Below, one piece after another: positions 26,038 through 34,812 of a stretch of 38,894 bases of DNA. The stretch covers positions 1 through 38,894 of the forward strand of contig JABABM010000024.1 of the NCBI GenBank assembly GCA_014238205.1. Direction: 5' to 3'. Each line of letters opens with the position of its first letter. Within the stretch, counting starts at the first letter, position 1. Under the pieces are notes generated by a model. That model did no database searches and was not told where the DNA came from. It saw only the letters and a program-made list of their open reading frames with translations. The DNA is from Phycisphaerales bacterium. GTDB taxonomy: Bacteria; Planctomycetota; Phycisphaerae; Phycisphaerales; SM1A02. Both the position numbers and the translations under genes were made by a program.

Positions 26038-26055
26038 TTCCGGAAACTTCCGGAA
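26038..26055 (+). promoter_or_regulatory. Twin palindromic sites upstream of dsbD (candidate operator)
   Basis: The 8-bp palindrome TTCCGGAA occurs twice, at 26038-26045 and 26048-26055, separated by AC. The centres are 10 bp apart, one helical turn, as expected for two dimers of a regulator on the same DNA face. It lies about 100 bp before the dsbD ATG. A GCACTG-catggt-CAGTGC hairpin (26105-26122) lies between the sites and the gene. Confidence 0.45.
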
Positions 26056-26156
26056 TAGTTGGCAGTGAAGGCCGCCCAGCCTGCGTTCTCCTGCAGGACC
26101 CGGGGCACTGCATGGTCAGTGCAGGCTATCCTGCCCACTTCCCTGGTGCAGTACGA

Positions 26157-26384
26157 ATGAAGCGAATCAAGAACATCATTCCGATCATGGTCCTTCTCCT
26201 TGCTGGAGCAGCCGTTGCCGCGGACCTGCCTGGTCGACCCGGCATCCTGCCCCTCCCCCTGCCTGCAGCCGAATCGGATGGGCCGAGGTTCAACGATTCA
26301 AGAGACTCGGTTCGTGTCACGGCCGTTGCCAACTCCAACGTCGTGGTCCCCGGGGAAGACATGGTCATCGCGGTGATCTTTTAA
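26157..26384 (+). CDS. dsbD: DsbD-like protein, N-terminal part (ends at in-frame TAA)
   Basis: 75 residues before a TAA at 26382-26384. Signal peptide at the start (MKRIKNIIPIMVLLLAGAAV, with AADLP after it), then DSRDSVRVTAVANSNVVVPG and EDMVIAVIF, the first strands of the DsbD alpha (nDsbD) domain. After the stop the same frame continues HDAGWHIHTDEPEIPPALGD, exactly what normally follows in this family. So this is the first part of one gene split at codon 76. The natural codon was probably an Asp, Glu, Gln or Lys codon. Confidence 0.75.
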   Translation: MKRIKNIIPIMVLLLAGAAVAADLPGRPGILPLPLPAAESDGPRFNDSRDSVRVTAVANSNVVVPGEDMVIAVIF

Positions 26385-26582
26385 CATGATGCGGGATGGC
26401 ATATCCATACGGATGAGCCTGAGATTCCCCCGGCGCTTGGAGATCCAGAGGACTACATAGACACTGAAATCTACTTTGAACTCGAGACTTCCGGCGGCGT
26501 CGAGGTTCATGAACCATTCATCCAGTGGCCCGAGGAACACGTCGTCAAGGTCGCCTTCGGGGGAACCCCGGTCGACTACGCC

Positions 26583-28130
26583 GTGTACGAAGGTCGCGCA
26601 ATCGCATACCTGCCGGTGACCATCGCCGACGACGCTCCGATTGGAACCGTGCAACTCAGGATACGGCCGGTCTACCAGGCATGTGATGAGACAAGTTGCC
26701 TTGCTCCAAGCCCGACACCCAGCGAACCGGGTTGGGACGAATATGGAATTGATATCGAGTTCAACGTCGTTCCACTTTCTGAAAAGTCGACATCAGCGAA
26801 TCCCGATGCTTCACTCTTCAGCGGATTCGATCCAACCGTCTTCGGTCGCATCCATGGTGGTGAAGCACCTCCGGAGAATGTCACCTTCGATGCATTCGGA
26901 CTGAACTTCACCCTTGATGCCAGCGGATGGGGTCTCCTGCTCCTGCTGGTCGTCGCGGCCTTCGGCGGATTTCTTCTGAACCTGACACCCTGCGTACTTC
27001 CCGTGATTCCAATCAAGATCATGGCGCTCAGCGCCGGCGGCGAGCACCGAGGTCGAACGCTACTCCTTGGCCTGAGCATGATGCTCGGCATCATCTGCTT
27101 CTGGCTTGTAATAGGTGGACTGATTGCGGGCGCGGCAATCACCGCCATCAACCAGCTCTTCCAGTACCCGGCGTTCACCATCGCCGTGGGCCTGTTCATC
27201 GGGTTGATGGCCATCGGCATGTGCGGGCTGTTCACGATCCGGCTGCCGGGCAAGCTGTACATGGTCAATCCCAAGCACGACACGATTCATGGGTCGTTTC
27301 TCTTCGGGGTCATGACCGCAGTACTTTCGACACCATGCACGGCTCCCTTCATGGGCGCCGCGGCCGCCTGGGCGACGACGGAACCACCCTCCACGACGCT
27401 GCTGGTCTTCACCTGCATCGGGTTTGGAATGGCCCTGCCTTACCTTGTGCTCGCAGCCTTCCCCGGGCTTACGAATCGCATGCCCAAGGCCGGGCCTGCC
27501 AGTGAACTCATCAAGCAGGTCATGGGCATTCTCATGCTTGCCGCAGCGGCCTATTTCGTCGGTGTCGGACTCAGTGGACTCATGGTCACACCACCTGAGC
27601 CACCAGGCCGAAGCTATCTCTGGATCGTCAGTTTCGTGGTAGTTGCCGGTGGTGCGTGGCTGGTGATCCGCACGGGGATGATCTGTCGTTCAATTGCCCA
27701 ATATCTCCTCTTCGGTGGCATCGGCTGCCTGATGATGGCGACCGCGGTCGTTGGTGGAATCAAGTTGACCGACAAGGGGCCCATCGACTGGGTGTACTAC
27801 CAGCCGGATCGGTACGAAGAGGCCCTCGAGGAAGGAAACGTCGTCGTCCTCGAGTTCACCGCCGAATGGTGCCTCAACTGCAAGGCGTTGGAACAGACGG
27901 TCCTGTCCGACCCGACTGTCGTTGCGCTCTTCGAAGATGGAGCCGCCGTCCCCATGAAGGTCGACCTCACCGGCAACAATACGTCCGGCAACGAGAAACT
28001 CGCTGAAGTAGGCGGATTGCGCATCCCCCTGCTCATCGTGATTGCACCTGACGGCCGAGAGGTGTTCCGTGGCGACTTCTACACGGTCGAACAGGTCATC
28101 AATGCCGTGCGAACTGCTGGAGGATCCTGA
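26583..28130 (+). CDS. dsbD: Thiol:disulfide interchange protein DsbD, main part (interrupted gene)
   Basis: 515 residues from a GTG at 26583; the frame is actually open from 26385, directly after the TAA that splits the gene, with no ATG between. Full length would be about 657 residues. nDsbD end (RIRPVYQACDETSCLAP, both active cysteines), then eight membrane helices with the redox cysteines LNLTPCVLPVIPIKIMA and VLSTPCTAPFMGAAAAW, and a C-terminal thioredoxin domain with EFTAEWCLNCKALEQTVL. DsbD moves electrons from cytosolic thioredoxin to the periplasm for disulfide reduction and cytochrome c maturation. GTG 26583 has no ribosome-binding site, so expression of this part depends on readthrough or on the stop being an error. 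A gene of the LOG family starts 5 nt after the stop. Confidence 0.9.
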   Translation: MYEGRAIAYLPVTIADDAPIGTVQLRIRPVYQACDETSCLAPSPTPSEPGWDEYGIDIEFNVVPLSEKSTSANPDASLFSGFDPTVFGRIHGGEAPPENVTFDAFGLNFTLDASGWGLLLLLVVAAFGGFLLNLTPCVLPVIPIKIMALSAGGEHRGRTLLLGLSMMLGIICFWLVIGGLIAGAAITAINQLFQYPAFTIAVGLFIGLMAIGMCGLFTIRLPGKLYMVNPKHDTIHGSFLFGVMTAVLSTPCTAPFMGAAAAWATTEPPSTTLLVFTCIGFGMALPYLVLAAFPGLTNRMPKAGPASELIKQVMGILMLAAAAYFVGVGLSGLMVTPPEPPGRSYLWIVSFVVVAGGAWLVIRTGMICRSIAQYLLFGGIGCLMMATAVVGGIKLTDKGPIDWVYYQPDRYEEALEEGNVVVLEFTAEWCLNCKALEQTVLSDPTVVALFEDGAAVPMKVDLTGNNTSGNEKLAEVGGLRIPLLIVIAPDGREVFRGDFYTVEQVINAVRTAGGS

Positions 28131-28135
28131 ACACG

Positions 28136-28735
28136 ATGCCCGCCGACCTGAAGAACATCGCCGTCTACTGCTCTTCCTCCGACCGGATCGACCCCGTGCA
28201 CAAGGAAGCCGCTCGAGCACTCGGCGTACGCATGGCTGCCGAGCAACTCGATCTGATCTATGGCGGAGGTGGAGTCGGATTGATGGGCGAGGTGGCTCGA
28301 GCCGTTCGAGCAGGAGGAGGACGGACCATCGGAATCACGACACGGTTCCTGAAGGAGAAGGAACAGGCCGACCCCCACGCATGCGAGTTGATCGCAGTGG
28401 AAACAATGCTCGACCGCCGCGCACTCCTCATGGAACACAGCGAGTCCACCATCGTGCTTGCCGGTGGACTCGGGACGCTCGTTGAACTGCTTGTCGTACT
28501 TGAACAGCGTGTCCTGGGGAATGTCGATGGGCCCATCGCGATCGTCAATACGGCTGGCTGGTTCGATTCCATGGCCAGCCAACTCGAAGAGAGCATTGGC
28601 CACGGCTTCCTCCGTGCCGCTGCATGCGAACTCTACGAAGTTCTGCCGGATGTCCAGGCGGCCGTCGATCATGTCATGAACACGGAGCGGATTCGAGGTG
28701 GCGAGGATCGTTTCCTGCCATCCGGCCGCGACTGA
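28136..28735 (+). CDS. LOG-family (TIGR00730) nucleotide phosphoribohydrolase-like protein
   Basis: 199 residues. Rossmann-type start (LKNIAVYCSSSDRIDPVHKE), then LDLIYGGGGVGLMGEVARAV, TMLDRRALLMEHSESTIVLA, and GGLGTLVELLVVLEQRVLG. LOG enzymes release the base from cytokinin-type or purine nucleoside monophosphates; the family is often misnamed lysine decarboxylase. The catalytic motif PGGxGTxxE is AGGLGTLVE here: the glutamate is kept but the proline is changed to alanine. The arginine region MLDRR is also kept. It begins 5 nt after dsbD; GGAGG lies about 12 nt upstream of the ATG. Probably co-transcribed with lpxI. Confidence 0.85.
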   Translation: MPADLKNIAVYCSSSDRIDPVHKEAARALGVRMAAEQLDLIYGGGGVGLMGEVARAVRAGGGRTIGITTRFLKEKEQADPHACELIAVETMLDRRALLMEHSESTIVLAGGLGTLVELLVVLEQRVLGNVDGPIAIVNTAGWFDSMASQLEESIGHGFLRAAACELYEVLPDVQAAVDHVMNTERIRGGEDRFLPSGRD

Positions 28736-28749
28736 GTACCCTGTCCACC

Positions 28750-29583
28750 ATGCAGACCATCGGTCTCATCGCAGGCGAAGGGCGACTGCCAGTCATAGTG
28801 GCACGGGGCATGCGCGCCCACGGACACAGGGTCTGCTGCGTTGCATTCCGTGGGCACTATGACCCGGAATTGATCGAGTGCTGTGACGAGTTCAAACCCG
28901 TCGGGGTCTATCGCATCGGGTCCTGGTCCAGGCGACTTCGACGCTGGGGTGCCTCCGATGCCGTGATGGTCGGACGGGTGGCCAAGACACGCATGCATGA
29001 CCCCTTCAGGCTCGTACGGGAGTTGCCGGACTGGCGTGCCATCATGCTGTGGTATCGTCGTCTCCGTCATGACCGCCGCGACCAGGCCGTACTTGCCGCC
29101 GTCATCGACGAACTCGATCGAGGTGGAATCAGACTCATGGACTCGACAAGCTTCATTCCTGAACAACTTGCCACCACTGGCAGGATGGGGAGTGTTGATC
29201 CCACTGCCAGGCAGCAGGCGGATATCGAGTTCGGATGGCCCCTGGTCTCACGAGCGGCGGAACTGGACATCGGCCAGTCGATGGCTGTACGTGAGGGGGA
29301 TGTCATCGCGGTCGAAGCCGTCGAAGGAACCGACTTGATGATCGAGCGGGCAGGCTCACTGTGCCCAGCGCGGGGGTGGACCATGCTGAAGACCGCGGCC
29401 ACGGATCACGATCGACGGGCGGATGTCCCTTCCATCGGTGTTCCCACCATCGAGGCCCTTTCAAGGGCAGGCGGTGGTTGCATTGCGCTCGGCGCAGATC
29501 GCGTCATCCTCATCGACAAGGATGCCGTCCTCAAGGCGGCGGACAAGGCCGGCATCGCCGTTGTCGGCGTCGAATCTGCATGA
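28750..29583 (+). CDS. lpxI: UDP-2,3-diacylglucosamine pyrophosphatase LpxI
   Basis: 277 residues beginning MQTIGLIAGEGRLPVIVARG, the LpxI signature. Further matches: WGASDAVMVGRVAKTRMHDP, GGIRLMDSTSFIPEQLA, VREGDVIAVEAVEGTD and PSIGVPTIEALSRAGGGCIA. LpxI hydrolyses UDP-2,3-diacylglucosamine to lipid X in lipid A synthesis at the inner face of the membrane. Presence supports a Gram-negative-type outer membrane. ATG 28750 is 14 nt after the LOG gene; it overlaps the next gene by four bases (ATGA, 29580-29583). Confidence 0.94.
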   Translation: MQTIGLIAGEGRLPVIVARGMRAHGHRVCCVAFRGHYDPELIECCDEFKPVGVYRIGSWSRRLRRWGASDAVMVGRVAKTRMHDPFRLVRELPDWRAIMLWYRRLRHDRRDQAVLAAVIDELDRGGIRLMDSTSFIPEQLATTGRMGSVDPTARQQADIEFGWPLVSRAAELDIGQSMAVREGDVIAVEAVEGTDLMIERAGSLCPARGWTMLKTAATDHDRRADVPSIGVPTIEALSRAGGGCIALGADRVILIDKDAVLKAADKAGIAVVGVESA

Positions 29584-30197
29584 GCGAAGTTCCGTCATTC
29601 GTCTCGCGAGCGGGCATGAAACTTGCTCATGCACTTGATGCGTTTGAACTCGACCCGACCGGATTCCGCTGCGCAGACTTCGGCTGCAATGTCGGCGGCT
29701 TCACCGACTGCCTCCTGCAACGTGGAGCACGGCATGTGATCGCGATCGATACCGGGTACGGAGTCCTCGATTGGAAACTGCGGAATGATGAACGGGTTGA
29801 GGTATGTGAACGGACGAATGTCCTGCATGCAGAACTTCCGGAGGAGCGTGTCGACCTTCTTGTCTCCGACGTGGGTTGGACACCGCAGTCTCGTGTGATT
29901 CCAGCGGCGCTTCCGTGGCTCGTTGCAGGCGGGAAAATCCTGACCCTCGTCAAGCCTCACTACGAGCGAAGTGCACGATCAAACACACAGGGCGGAACCG
30001 ATGGACTCATCGATGACGCTTCCGCACGAGCCGTACTGGAGGAGGTCATCGATGCCATGCCGGAACTGGGAGCCCGTGTCATCGACGCAGTGGATTCGCC
30101 CCTTCGAGGGGCGAAAAGCAGTCGCAGGAAACAAGGCGGAAACATCGAATTTCTCCTCCTCCTGGAAGCTCTTCAACCCCCTGTTCCCGGTGGCTGA
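29580..30197 (+). CDS. TlyA/FtsJ-type rRNA methyltransferase without S4 domain
   Basis: 205 residues. FVSRAGMKLAHALDAFELDP and the SAM motif DFGCNVGGFTDCLLQRGARH match TlyA-family enzymes (FVSRGG-KL-ALDAF, DVGASTGGFTDCLLQRGA). LLVSDVGWTPQSRVIP and ILTLVKPHYE carry the catalytic Asp and Lys of the K-D-K-E set. TlyA 2'-O-methylates 16S and 23S rRNA. The roughly 60-residue S4 RNA-binding domain that normally precedes is absent, and the start ATG overlaps the lpxI stop, so nothing is missing from the assembly. It probably needs another way to bind RNA. Function on rRNA is likely but not certain. Confidence 0.85.
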   Translation: MSEVPSFVSRAGMKLAHALDAFELDPTGFRCADFGCNVGGFTDCLLQRGARHVIAIDTGYGVLDWKLRNDERVEVCERTNVLHAELPEERVDLLVSDVGWTPQSRVIPAALPWLVAGGKILTLVKPHYERSARSNTQGGTDGLIDDASARAVLEEVIDAMPELGARVIDAVDSPLRGAKSSRRKQGGNIEFLLLLEALQPPVPGG

Positions 30198-30236
30198 AGA
30201 ACCGAGGTCTGCGCGTCGAACACGACCGATTTCAGG

Positions 30237-30242
30237 TACAAT
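30237..30242 (+). promoter_or_regulatory. Possible -10 box for gyrA
   Basis: TACAAT (5/6 to consensus), about 57 nt before the gyrA ATG. The best upstream match, TCGAAC at a 15-bp distance, is weak, so the promoter is uncertain. Confidence 0.3.
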
Positions 30243-30298
30243 AATCGGCCCTGAACAGGTGAACTGGAACCGGTTTCCATGCCGGTACGGACAGCGAC

Positions 30299-32908
30299 AT
30301 GAGCGACGCGGACACACCGAAAAACGGACCCACTCCGGCAGATGACGAGGCTGTCGATGCGCCGATGATCGGTACCGTTGTCGAACAACCCATCGATGAC
30401 GAGCTGCATACCAGCTACCTCACCTATGCCATGTCAACCATTACTGACAGGGCGCTGCCTGACGTTCGTGATGGGTTGAAGCCGTCCCAGCGACGCATTC
30501 TCGTTGCAATGAACGACCTGAATCTCTCTCCCGGCCGAAAGCATCGAAAGTGTGCGAAGATCGCCGGTGACACTTCGGGCAACTACCACCCCCATGGTGA
30601 ATCGGTCATCTACCCGACCCTCGTCAATCTTGGACAGGACTGGAAGGCGCGAGTCCCCCTGATAGACAAGCAGGGGAACTTCGGTTCGATCGATGGCGAC
30701 CCGCCCGCTGCAATGAGATACACCGAGGCGCGCATGACGCGAGCCGCCGTCGAACTCCTTGACGACCTCAAGTTGGACACCGTCGACTTCATTTCGAACT
30801 ACGACGACACCCGAACGGAACCAACCGTTCTTCCCGGTCGGTTTCCCTACCTGCTCATCAATGGTTCCAGTGGCATCGCCGTCGGGATGGCAAGTTCGAT
30901 TCCCCCGCACAACGTGGGCGAGATCTGCGACGCGATCATCGCTGTCATCAATACCCCCGAACTGCCCTTCGAAGAACTTCTTCAACTGGTCCCGGGACCC
31001 GATTTCCCCACCGGAGGCATGATCATCGGGCAGCGTGGCATCGCGGAGGCCTATGCAACCGGCCGCGGACGAATCATCCTTCGAGGCACCGTCTCCCAGG
31101 AAGCCATTGGCAAGAAAGACGCCCTTGTCATCGATTCGATCCCATACCAGGTCGTGCAGAACGCCTTGATCGAGAAGATCGTCGATGCAGCCAGGAACGG
31201 TCGCATCGACGGGATCTCCGACATCAAGAACTTCTCCGGCAAGAGTCACCGGACGCGGATCGTCATCTACCTGAAACGGGATGCTGATCCAGATGTCGTG
31301 GAGCGCCAGCTCTACAGGTTCACTCCCCTGCAGTCGACCTACTCGATCATCAACATCGCGCTTGATCATGGGCGACCACGCACGATGCCGCTCAAGCAGA
31401 TGATCCAATGCTGGATCGACCATCGAGTCGAGGTCATCCGGCGACGAACCGAATACCTGATGCGGGAAGCCAAGAAGCAGGCACATCGGCTTGAAGGACT
31501 CATCTTCGCAGTCTGCGACATCGACGAAGTCATCGCATTGATCCGTGGATCACAAACACGTGAAGAGGCCATTGAGAAACTCATGGAACGGGCATTCCGA
31601 ATTGCCGGTGATCATGAACACGCCGCCCACGTGCCGACATCACTGATCGAACGATCGAACCAGGATGACGGCGTCACGCTGACCCGCGTGCAGGCTGACG
31701 CAATCGGTGCCATGCGCCTCATTCAGCTGGTCGGGCTTGAGATTGAAAAACTCACCGCGGAATATGCACAGCTCCTGGAACAGATCGCGGGATTCGAATC
31801 GATCCTCGGCGATCACGAGCAGGTCCTGGAGATCATCCGCGAAGACTGCCTCCAGATGAAGGAACTCTTCTCGACACCAAGGCTCACCGGGTTCGAGGAT
31901 TCCGAGGTGGAGGAATACGACCTCGGCGAACTCATCACGGAACACGATGTTGTCGTAACCATTTCCCACCTTGGCTACGTCAAGCGACTTCCGCTGGCCA
32001 CCTACCGGGAGCAGGGACGGGGCGGCCGCGGCATTCGAAGTGGCACGACACGTGACGAGGATTTCATTGAGCACGTCATCACGGGATCGACCCATGATGA
32101 CATCCTCTGCTTCACGAATACCGGGCGGGTCTTCAAGCAGAAGATCTACCAGATCCCGGAAATGAGTCGAAGCAGTCGAGGTCGACCAATCGTCAATCTC
32201 CTGAAACTCAAGGAAAACGAAAGCATTGTCGCCTTTCTCAATGTGGGTGATTTCGAGAAGGGAGAGGACTTCCTCTTCTTCGCCACATCGAACGGGCGTG
32301 TCAAACGCACCGCACTGGCCGACTACAGAAATGTCCGGAGCAGTGGCATCAATGCCATCAATCTCAAGGAGGATGACAACCTCGTCGGGATCATTCAGAC
32401 CAATGGCACAGACCAAGTACTGCTCGCAACAGCCGGGGGCATGTCGATCCGGTTCGACGAGAATGATGCACGCGTGATGGGCCGTACCGCTGCAGGAGTC
32501 AAGGGAATCGAGCTTGGCAAGGATGACCAGGTCGTCGGTTGCGTGGTCGCAACCGATGAAGTCGACCTTCTCACGGTCACCTCCAACGGATATGGCAAGC
32601 GAACAAGCATGAATGAATACCTTGTGCATTCCGTCGATGGCACGACACGCTGCCAGAGCAGGGGTGGCAAGGGACGGCGTGACATTCGCACGGGCAGTCG
32701 AAACGGTGACGTCGTCGCCATTCGAAGCGTCACCGATGAGAACAGCATCATGTTCATAAGTGCCGGTGGAATGCTTGTCCGGATTCCGGCTGACACGATC
32801 AGTCGCATTGGACGCAATACGATGGGTGTCCGCCTCGTCAACGTGAAGGATGGCGATCGAGTGATGACCGCGGCACGCGTCTTCGAGTCAAATGACGAAG
32901 AAGAATGA
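30299..32908 (+). CDS. gyrA: DNA gyrase subunit A
   Basis: 869 residues. The breakage-reunion domain has the catalytic Tyr141 ([12 protein letters not shown]) and the DNA-gate segment [20 protein letters not shown]. The C-terminal beta-pinwheel has a GyrA-box-like QSRGGKG (canonical QRRGGKG) and an earlier QGRGGRG. GyrA and GyrB introduce negative supercoils. In the quinolone pocket, Ser102 equals E. coli Ser83 but the Asp87 position is Pro106. ATG 30299 is chosen as first in frame; the first 30 residues are a poorly conserved extension. gyrB is not adjacent. The gene ends 84 nt before a STAS-domain gene. Confidence 0.95.
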   Translation: MSDADTPKNGPTPADDEAVDAPMIGTVVEQPIDDELHTSYLTYAMSTITDRALPDVRDGLKPSQRRILVAMNDLNLSPGRKHRKCAKIAGDTSGNYHPHGESVIYPTLVNLGQDWKARVPLIDKQGNFGSIDGDPPAAMRYTEARMTRAAVELLDDLKLDTVDFISNYDDTRTEPTVLPGRFPYLLINGSSGIAVGMASSIPPHNVGEICDAIIAVINTPELPFEELLQLVPGPDFPTGGMIIGQRGIAEAYATGRGRIILRGTVSQEAIGKKDALVIDSIPYQVVQNALIEKIVDAARNGRIDGISDIKNFSGKSHRTRIVIYLKRDADPDVVERQLYRFTPLQSTYSIINIALDHGRPRTMPLKQMIQCWIDHRVEVIRRRTEYLMREAKKQAHRLEGLIFAVCDIDEVIALIRGSQTREEAIEKLMERAFRIAGDHEHAAHVPTSLIERSNQDDGVTLTRVQADAIGAMRLIQLVGLEIEKLTAEYAQLLEQIAGFESILGDHEQVLEIIREDCLQMKELFSTPRLTGFEDSEVEEYDLGELITEHDVVVTISHLGYVKRLPLATYREQGRGGRGIRSGTTRDEDFIEHVITGSTHDDILCFTNTGRVFKQKIYQIPEMSRSSRGRPIVNLLKLKENESIVAFLNVGDFEKGEDFLFFATSNGRVKRTALADYRNVRSSGINAINLKEDDNLVGIIQTNGTDQVLLATAGGMSIRFDENDARVMGRTAAGVKGIELGKDDQVVGCVVATDEVDLLTVTSNGYGKRTSMNEYLVHSVDGTTRCQSRGGKGRRDIRTGSRNGDVVAIRSVTDENSIMFISAGGMLVRIPADTISRIGRNTMGVRLVNVKDGDRVMTAARVFESNDEEE

Positions 32909-32992
32909 CCCCGGGACATCTTTCGGGTGGTGTGGGCTCATGGAGAGTAGACTGTGGCACACGACATGTGCTGTCGACGTGGAGAAACTTGA

Positions 32993-33343
32993 ATGCCATT
33001 GAATGCATGGAACGAGGACATCCTCATCGCCGAGCTCGACAACGAGCCACTGTTCTCGGAGGACATGGACAATCTCCACCAGAAGCTGGAGGAAGTTGCA
33101 CGCGACGAAGCACCCCTGCCATCCATCATCGTCGATCTGAAATCTGTCACCACCGTCAACTCCTCGAATCTGGGAGCACTCCTCAAGTTGAGAACCACCC
33201 TCAACCAGGCCGACAAGCGACTTGTCGTCTGCTCCGTAACGGATGGAGTGTGGACAGCACTCCTGGCAACTGGGCTCGACAGGGTATTCACGTTCAATGA
33301 CGACGTCACCACTGCCCTTGCACGACTCCAGATGGAGTGTTGA
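32993..33343 (+). CDS. STAS-domain protein (anti-anti-sigma type)
   Basis: 116 residues. The STAS fold is seen in LPSIIVDLKSVTTVNSSNLG followed by ALLKLRTTLNQADKRLVVCS and LLATGLDRVFTFNDDVTTAL. The loop NSSN lies where phosphorylatable Asp-Ser-Ser-Gly-type serines sit in SpoIIAA and RsbV. These proteins bind anti-sigma kinases when dephosphorylated. GGAG lies 10 nt upstream of the ATG. It is followed by exbD and a TonB-like gene; no anti-sigma kinase is nearby. Whether it controls the downstream genes is unknown. Confidence 0.85.
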   Translation: MPLNAWNEDILIAELDNEPLFSEDMDNLHQKLEEVARDEAPLPSIIVDLKSVTTVNSSNLGALLKLRTTLNQADKRLVVCSVTDGVWTALLATGLDRVFTFNDDVTTALARLQMEC

Positions 33344-33364
33344 GTACGAGTTCGACGGAAGGAC

Positions 33365-33814
33365 ATGGCGATGCTCTCAATCAGGCGCAGTGAACCTGAA
33401 GCAAGAATCGAGTTGATGCCCCTCATCGACGTGATCTTCCTGATTCTCACCTTCTTCATCTACGCCATGGTCCTGATGGTTCAGGTGGATGTTCTTCCGG
33501 TTCCGATGGAATCGTACATCTCCGGCGAAGCAGCTGATCCTGTCCCGGCAACGAGCATCACCCTGGATCTCGATGGAAGCATCTACGTCGGGCAGAATCC
33601 CATACAACTGGAGCAGGTTCTGCCTGAGGTAAAGAGCCTCCTCGAGACCAGCCCCGATACCGTGATCTACATCGTCATGGCAGCCGGCGAAGCGGATGTC
33701 GACCGTGGGCCGATTCTTACTTCACTCTGGGACCATCTTCGTGAATCCGGTATCGAGATCAAACTGGTAGGTGCTCCTGCTCCCATTGATCCCGCGCCCG
33801 CAACAGCACCATGA
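33365..33814 (+). CDS. exbD: ExbD/TolR-family biopolymer transport protein
   Basis: 149 residues. Short cytosolic N-terminus, then one membrane helix with the key aspartate (ELMPLIDVIFLILTFFIYAM), then a periplasmic domain (ATSITLDLDGSIYVGQNPIQ; a DRGPILTSLWDHLRESGIEI helix). ExbD pairs with an ExbB-type proton channel to energise TonB or Tol proteins. No exbB is next to it, unlike the usual exbB-exbD order. GGAAGGAC precedes the ATG. Its stop overlaps the TonB-like gene by four bases (ATGA, 33811-33814). Confidence 0.9.
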   Translation: MAMLSIRRSEPEARIELMPLIDVIFLILTFFIYAMVLMVQVDVLPVPMESYISGEAADPVPATSITLDLDGSIYVGQNPIQLEQVLPEVKSLLETSPDTVIYIVMAAGEADVDRGPILTSLWDHLRESGIEIKLVGAPAPIDPAPATAP

Positions 33815-34812
33815 CTGGTGCTTCGCATCGCCTCGTGATGGTCCTCTCGGTTGTTGTTTCGATCCTGATTCATGCAATAGTTCTGCTCCCGGCACTTGTC
33901 GCTGCAGCAACAGCGGAAGCAGGCTATACGGAACTTGAACACGAACTTGCAGATGAAACGCAGGAGCGACTGCCCGAGGATGAACCGGAACGACTCGGCC
34001 TTGAGGAATCAGACCAGTCAACCATGACATGGATCGGGTACGACACCTACAAGGAACATCTTGCCCAACTTGCCGAATTCGATCAGGCCGAGTTCGTCGA
34101 TGCATCGTCACCAGTGAATGCAACGACCGAAGGAGAAACACCCGCTCCCCAGCCTGGTCCTCCGGCACCCGCCGGTGCAAGTCCAAGGCCTGCTGCAGAG
34201 CAACAGGAAACTCCAGCAGGAGGAGGGCCCATAGACGGGATTGGAGAACAAGGTGGCGGACTTCCCTCGCAGGGTCAGGGCCCACTGTCTCCAACTGAAC
34301 CAGGTCCGGCAGAGGATGAGGGAACCACCCCCGATTCCGGGGACAGCCCTGAACCGACGCCCCCAGCCAAACCGGAGAAGCCCGGGGAAGCCCCTGCAAG
34401 CGGTGGCGGTGCACCACCCTCCAATCCATCGGACGAACCCACCCCCCCGGAACCAAATGCTTCCGACAGGGAATCCGATGCAACATCGACCATCAAGGTT
34501 CCCCGATCGAACTGGATGTCGGGCAAACCACTTGCTTCCCAGGGCCTTGAACTGGTGCCCAGGAAGCCCCTCTTTACGACACTCCAGACACTCAGCGGCG
34601 CAGCGAACATGGTGGTCGTCATAGCGTTCGAGAGCAATGGAAAACCAGAGAATGCCGCCATCCTCTCTTCCAGCGGCAGCCAGAGCATTGACACCGCCGT
34701 GCTTGCAAGTCTCTACAGATGGAGAGCCCGTGGGGAGCGGCTGAAGGGACTCGATGAGGACGAAACGGTCGATGTCCGCCTGGAACTGATCATGACGCGG
34801 AAGCGTCGCTAG
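33811..34812 (+). CDS. TonB-like protein with proline-rich periplasmic linker
   Basis: 333 residues. One N-terminal membrane helix (LVMVLSVVVSILIHAIVLL), an acidic stretch (about 40-110), a linker rich in Pro, Gly and Glu (about 110-235), and a C-terminal TonB-like domain (AANMVVVIAFESNGKPENAA, then ILSSSGSQSIDTAVLASLYR and WRARGERLKGL...VDVRLELIM). It would span the periplasm to an outer-membrane partner. Stop is TAG, one of only two TAG gene ends in the window. The last 23 bp overlap the end of surE on the other strand. Coupled to exbD by ATGA. Confidence 0.78.
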   Translation: MTGASHRLVMVLSVVVSILIHAIVLLPALVAAATAEAGYTELEHELADETQERLPEDEPERLGLEESDQSTMTWIGYDTYKEHLAQLAEFDQAEFVDASSPVNATTEGETPAPQPGPPAPAGASPRPAAEQQETPAGGGPIDGIGEQGGGLPSQGQGPLSPTEPGPAEDEGTTPDSGDSPEPTPPAKPEKPGEAPASGGGAPPSNPSDEPTPPEPNASDRESDATSTIKVPRSNWMSGKPLASQGLELVPRKPLFTTLQTLSGAANMVVVIAFESNGKPENAAILSSSGSQSIDTAVLASLYRWRARGERLKGLDEDETVDVRLELIMTRKRR

